Part shown: positions 7,201-9,185 of the stretch, piece after piece
Layout: the number at the start of each line of letters is the position of its first letter
Position numbering within the stretch: the first letter of the stretch is position 1
Assembly (NCBI GenBank): GCA_002497905.1
Contig: DAFJ01000066.1
Location: 1-9,185, forward strand
Reading direction: 5' to 3'
DNA: 9,185 nucleotides
Source: Euryarchaeota archaeon UBA251
Lineage (GTDB): Archaea > Thermoplasmatota > Poseidoniia > Poseidoniales > Thalassarchaeaceae
The notes under the pieces: generated by a model
Seen by the model: the letters and a program-made list of their open reading frames with translations, nothing else
What the model was told of the DNA's origin: nothing
Databases searched by the model: none
Made by a program: the position numbers and the translations under genes

Positions 7201-7829
7201 CGCAACCATGAGGCTACGGCCGGTGTTGATCCATAAACGGCCGATCCATCCAACCAACCAGTTACTGAGTTGGGATGTTCACGGGGTTGTGTATCATTCT
7301 CATTCGATGTATTGTAGAGTGAACGGAATAGCATAATCAGATTACTGCCTGTTCCAGAGGGGTCCATCCAAGGATCGCCATCAGGGATTACGATGTCCAA
7401 TCGTTCTGGTATTCCATCCACACGCCCGTTTTGAGTCAGAGTGAAGTCGATATCGTGGCTGATGAACTGGCCCCAAAGCCAGTTCATATCCGAGATACCT
7501 AATTCATCTGGAATGGATGAGTTCTGGATACAAGCGATGTTACTAATTTCCCTTGGGCTTAGTAAATCAGCTCGAGCAACCCAAGCATTATCTGGATCGC
7601 CTTGAGAGGGAGTAAGTCGGATTAAATCGTCATTTTGTTGATTATATCCGTCATTGTTCGGATGGTGACCCCACCCATCAATAGGATAGGTGTTTGTAGG
7701 GAGTCCCAGTTGATGGTGATCTGGACCTGGGTCGATTTTGACACCCGGTTCAACGGCTTGAATCATGGGCGAGAACAAGAGTAAAACCACGAGAACAATC
7801 GCTGGCCTAGTACCTTGCATGTTCTTCAT
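4260..7829 (-). CDS. Secreted, membrane-anchored animal-type heme peroxidase fused to seven VCBS/FG-GAP repeats and an ASPIC/UnbV domain
   Basis: A 1189-residue multidomain surface enzyme. Residues 1-25 form a signal peptide (hydrophobic core about 9-21, probable cleavage after IQA25). Residues about 30-550 are a peroxidase-cyclooxygenase superfamily domain. WGQFISHDIDFT (119-130) carries distal His125, halide-site Gln121 and calcium-ligand Asp126; TGWLDGSAVYGS (190-201) is the calcium loop; GDSRANE (255-261) holds catalytic Arg258 and heme-linking Glu261; FRMGH (346-350) gives proximal His350; DIQRGRDHGIP (432-442) is the family signature. Residues about 625-1040 hold seven DxDxDGxxD-type loops, and about 1077-1137 an ASPIC/UnbV module (IGANVDF...VIHWNDG). 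A helix at 1158-1177 followed by NARSK anchors it with a short cytoplasmic tail. The expected role is H2O2-dependent oxidation of halides or phenols outside the membrane. The Asp that normally precedes the distal His is Ser124. It sits 44 bases before ribB and is divergent from the endonuclease gene. Confidence 0.92.
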   Translation of the reverse strand: MKNMQGTRPAIVLVVLLLFSPMIQAVEPGVKIDPGPDHHQLGLPTNTYPIDGWGHHPNNDGYNQQNDDLIRLTPSQGDPDNAWVARADLLSPREISNIACIQNSSIPDELGISDMNWLWGQFISHDIDFTLTQNGRVDGIPERLDIVIPDGDPWMDPSGTGSNLIMLFRSLYNTSNENDTQPREHPNSVTGWLDGSAVYGSTPAVASWLRTGEGGELKITENQNGPLLPLADPDDDTAPGMSFVGFSASERYIAGDSRANEHAALTATHILMIREHNRIADLLHTQNPDWSDEQIYQTTRKYVTALIQKVTYDEYLPSMGVYLPEYQGFDSTIDPRVTNAFATLSFRMGHSQIGVLTERLHENRSSIPSGPIAMHDGFWNPNSLVTDGGIEPIFRGLAYTTQEANDVGYIDALRNRMFGVPGKGGMDMCAIDIQRGRDHGIPDYGTYRQTLGLPPVNNWSDITDNQDTIQRMEMAYSDVNRADPLMAMYAEEHPNDGILGESMHALLLDQFLRLRDGDPLFYLNDPDLQSSLEEIEDTTLSDIILRNSRIEAIQCDSMFAETDLAAMDCINDNLGDGIIPDPVVIIGENEKEFVLNAYFTEHTERSGLGQIELGQPLQFSSYGPGIAAEDCDGDGRIDLAIGAMFDQEGWETDAPPNDGRMHMYRNIGDNRFVDITEAAGLPMANSTSVGLTWADYDSDGDMDLHVANFGNVTLTRNDTGAPNALYQNNGDCTFVEVASEVGIDNPGHSSKGIFADFDHDGDLDLYSMNFGQVSEAQMAIKEDTNILYRNLLRESGAATFEPITIAAGNVVGGGLYPSEEGEIYTGVPTSIALTAPENPSAQMAVHSDFDSEGNGSGMSWAGLFHDMDSDGWEDIFIASDFGFSPMYRGSESGIFEKTTFEDGFIYPGTGMGVHAGDIEGDGDLDMCVSNYGPNFLWIQEEPRKWDEVAHKRGFSENVLVNWDCRFIDVDLDGDLDLWFGVGRINPFTALNNNSLYINDGDGYFVDAIEQANLLDQGRTMGSAWADFDGDGDLDLVTGDTNLGIRFFENDAAQRDGVSCVVIDPYSNGEGNIHIDGIGANVDFHLSNGKVVRQAILTGAGFSGSTVSEARLGVPSNGAIEKVVIHWNDGNTTTVERLTTDEPMKIAYNPDLEIEQQSFLIEIILGTCVLLVLGMLVLNARSKEDEGPPL
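4263..4277 (-). other. GC-rich hairpin at the 3' end of the peroxidase coding sequence
   Basis: On the minus strand GAGGGG-CCG-CCCCTC forms a perfect 6-bp stem with a 3-base loop, ending directly at the TGA stop codon. It encodes the last residues E-G-P-P-L. No U-tract follows, so it is not a classical intrinsic terminator. It could slow ribosomes or polymerase, or stabilise an RNA 3' end between peroxidase and ribB. It may equally be a coincidence of coding sequence. Confidence 0.4.
4728..5942 (-). repeat. Seven tandem calcium-loop repeats (FG-GAP/VCBS) within the peroxidase protein
   Basis: Seven aspartate-rich loops of the DxDxDGxxD type start at residues 630 (DCDGDGRID), 695 (DYDSDGDMD), 756 (DFDHDGDLD), 866 (DMDSDGWED), 917 (DIEGDGDLD), 968 (DVDLDGDLD) and 1026 (DFDGDGDLD). 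Each is followed by a hydrophobic strand. Spacing is 51-65 residues except for a longer 110-residue gap between the third and fourth. Seven loops fit a seven-bladed integrin-alpha-like propeller, which would bind Ca2+ and may contact partners or surface polymers. Confidence 0.85.
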
Positions 7830-7983
7830 GTATTAACTTCCAGAGTGCACGAGGTTAAGACGATGTCTCAGCCATATTTTGATTGAGAAATCACTTGAAT
7901 TATATTTTCAAACAATGTTTGTTCGCGTAACATCCCTTTTGAACAACCACCCGGTGCGACGGGAGGTCGGGGGAGCGCTAGCC
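7830..7983. promoter_or_regulatory. Divergent promoter region between the peroxidase and endonuclease IV genes
   Basis: This 154-base stretch separates the divergent starts at 7829 (minus) and 7984 (plus). For the plus gene, AATTATATTTT at 7898-7908 is a TATA-like box; a start site about 26 bases downstream, near 7929, would give a leader of about 55 bases and would exclude the ATG at 7915. For the minus gene, AAAATATGG at 7880-7872 is TATA-like and predicts a start near 7850, about 20 bases before its ATG. A GGGGGAG tract (7969-7975) lies 8 bases before ATG 7984. The TATA elements are recognised by composition and position only. Confidence 0.35.
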
Positions 7984-9123
7984 ATGCCATTGAGATTCGG
8001 ACCAGCGGGGGTTCCTCTTTCCTGTAAAGGTCGTACTATTGTAGAAGGAATGGATGACATAACGGCACTTGGCCTAGAAACGATGGAGATTCAGACGGTT
8101 CGCACCGTAACTCCGCAACACTTCAACGAATACTGGCAAGCTGGTATTTTGTCTTGGAAATCTGATTTCGAGATGAACATGCACGGACCTTACTATGCTG
8201 ATCTACTCGGAGACCGACGTTCCCGCCAACGTACGCTGATGAAGATGGAAACTAGCCTTCAAGCAGCCAAGGTCATCAATGCTCGACATATCACATACCA
8301 CGTCGGTCCTTATGGCGAACGTAAGGCCGGTCGAGAGACGAATGAGCACCTTGCGAACATACTTCAGGGCGTAGTTGAGAGGTGCCGCCAACTTTGGGGT
8401 AATGAGGAGGATGAGATTGACTATGCAGCCTTCCCATGGGTTTTGGAGAACGAACCCACTCTAATCGGAGTTGAGACGAGTGGCCAGCAATCGCTTTGGG
8501 GCACATTAGATGAGGTTCTCGAAGTAGTAAACCACGTGGAAGGCACTGTTCCAGTGCTCAATATGGCTCATATCCATGCACGTGGCAACGGTTCACTGAG
8601 AACATCCGAGGACTTTGGTGAATTATTCGATCAGGTTCGTGAGCAGTATGGTGGGAAGACGTTCTACTGTCACTTCTCTGGAATCGAACATCGAGGTGGT
8701 AATGCGATGCATTATACACAGCTAAAGAAGTCCGATTTGAAGTTCGAACCTCTTGCTGAGTATCTCGCTGAAGAGGGTGATTGGTTGGACGTTACGGTAA
8801 TCTCTGATTCACCATTACTTGAGCATGATGCGATGTACATGCTACAGCAGTATGACAAGGCTAAGCAGAAGTTGCTTGAGCGTCGTGCCTTGGAGGAACG
8901 TCGCTACAAGCTTGCCCTTGAAGCAGGCCTCGATCCAGCAGAACTTCTTGCGCGTGAGCAGGAGCAGGCACGTCTCCGTACCGGCGCTGCAGCGGAAGCC
9001 GCAGATGTTGCTACCAAGAAGACCGAGACACCTGCGAAAGAACCTGCAAAGAAGTCAAAGAAACCAGCAAACAATCGAATCGACTTCGAGGATGAGGGCG
9101 AGGACGAGGACGACATCTTCTGA
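7984..9123 (+). CDS. nfo: Endonuclease IV-family AP endonuclease (TIM barrel) with charged C-terminal extension
   Basis: Metal-dependent TIM-barrel protein of the endonuclease IV family, expected to cut DNA 5' to abasic sites in base-excision repair. The start at ATG 7984 gives MPLRFGPAGVPLSCKGRT, the usual N-terminus of archaeal-type members; an in-frame TTG at 7879 and ATG at 7915 would add 35 or 23 untypical residues. Metal-site counterparts of E. coli Nfo: His67 (NMHGPY), His106 (TYHVGPYG), Glu164 (GVETSGQ), His196 (NMAHIHARG), His230 (CHFSGIEH) and His243. Two usual acids differ: the Asp three residues before His196 is Asn193, and the late Glu is Asp275 (ISDSP). The barrel ends near residue 285. 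It is followed by a Lys/Glu/Arg-rich helical stretch (290-345), a Lys-Ala-Pro-rich linker (345-363) and an acidic tip ending DEDDIF at 379. The family call is firm; the catalytic state is less certain because of the two substitutions. Confidence 0.85.
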   Translation: MPLRFGPAGVPLSCKGRTIVEGMDDITALGLETMEIQTVRTVTPQHFNEYWQAGILSWKSDFEMNMHGPYYADLLGDRRSRQRTLMKMETSLQAAKVINARHITYHVGPYGERKAGRETNEHLANILQGVVERCRQLWGNEEDEIDYAAFPWVLENEPTLIGVETSGQQSLWGTLDEVLEVVNHVEGTVPVLNMAHIHARGNGSLRTSEDFGELFDQVREQYGGKTFYCHFSGIEHRGGNAMHYTQLKKSDLKFEPLAEYLAEEGDWLDVTVISDSPLLEHDAMYMLQQYDKAKQKLLERRALEERRYKLALEAGLDPAELLAREQEQARLRTGAAAEAADVATKKTETPAKEPAKKSKKPANNRIDFEDEGEDEDDIF

Positions 9124-9125
9124 GA

Positions 9126-9185
9126 TGGTGCGACGGGCCGGGCTTGAACCGGCGACTTCCAGATCTTCAGTCTGGCACTCTCCCA
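9126..9185 (-). tRNA. tRNA-Phe (anticodon GAA), partial: 5' end beyond the window
   Basis: The reverse complement gives the 3' 60 bases of a tRNA. Visible parts are the 3' part of the D arm (TGGGAGAGT), an anticodon stem CCAGA/TCTGG enclosing the loop CTGAAGA with anticodon GAA, a 5-base variable loop AAGTC, a T arm GCCGG-TTCAAGC-CCGGC, the acceptor 3' strand CCGTCGC, discriminator A and an encoded CCA. No intron is present at the usual 37/38 site. The matching acceptor 5' strand (expected GCGACGG) lies outside the window. The gene faces the endonuclease IV gene, and its CCA ends only 2 bases from that gene's stop codon. Confidence 0.95.

Noticed and set aside
8904..9116. Minus-strand frame rich in Ser, Ala and Phe
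   Set aside because: Antisense image of the Lys/Glu/Asp-rich endonuclease tail, with no independent start signal.
1..9185. CRISPR array, transposon, phage module or defence system
   Set aside because: No regularly spaced repeats, terminal inverted repeats, transposase, integrase or nuclease-helicase gene sets were found; the genes are metabolic, redox, repair and surface types.

Overview
The window looks like a piece of an uncultivated archaeal genome, most plausibly a planktonic marine euryarchaeon of the Thermoplasmatota type (Marine Group II/III, Poseidoniales-like). Support comes from an archaeal-type FAD synthetase (RibL), archaeal-type DHBP synthase and lumazine synthase, an endonuclease IV of the archaeal-style 'RFGPAG...CKGRT' subfamily, AT-rich TATA-like elements and GGAGG-type ribosome binding sites. 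The lineage is inferred from protein character only; the domain assignment is firmer than the group.

Layout. Seven complete genes and one partial gene lie on the minus strand. Reading in that direction from about 7829: a very large secreted heme peroxidase (7829 to 4260), then a tight riboflavin/FAD block ribB, ribL, ribE, ribH (4215 to 2044) with stop/start overlaps, then a small DoxX-like membrane protein (2034 to 1633), thioredoxin reductase trxB (1605 to 670), and after an 85-base gap a proline/glycine-rich DUF4190-like membrane protein that runs off the left edge (584 to 1). On the plus strand, divergent from the peroxidase, is an endonuclease IV-family gene (7984 to 9123) with an unusual charged C-terminal tail. 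A partial tRNA-Phe(GAA) on the minus strand begins 2 bases past its stop codon and runs off the right edge.

How the genes fit together. RibB, RibH and RibE form the late riboflavin pathway (DHBP plus the ribityl pyrimidine to lumazine to riboflavin), and RibL adenylylates FMN to FAD. TrxB is an FAD enzyme and lies downstream on the same strand, so the block could make both a flavin cofactor and one of its users. The riboflavin synthase is the bacterial alpha-chain type, not the archaeal RibC type, which makes the operon a mosaic. The enzymes for the pyrimidine branch and for riboflavin kinase are not in this window.

The most unusual item is the 1189-residue peroxidase: signal peptide, animal-type (peroxidase-cyclooxygenase superfamily) heme peroxidase domain, seven calcium-loop FG-GAP/VCBS repeats (a probable seven-bladed propeller), an ASPIC/UnbV (CRTAC1-like) module, and a C-terminal membrane anchor. 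This looks like a cell-surface oxidant-producing or cross-linking enzyme. I see no CRISPR array, transposase, phage gene or defence system.
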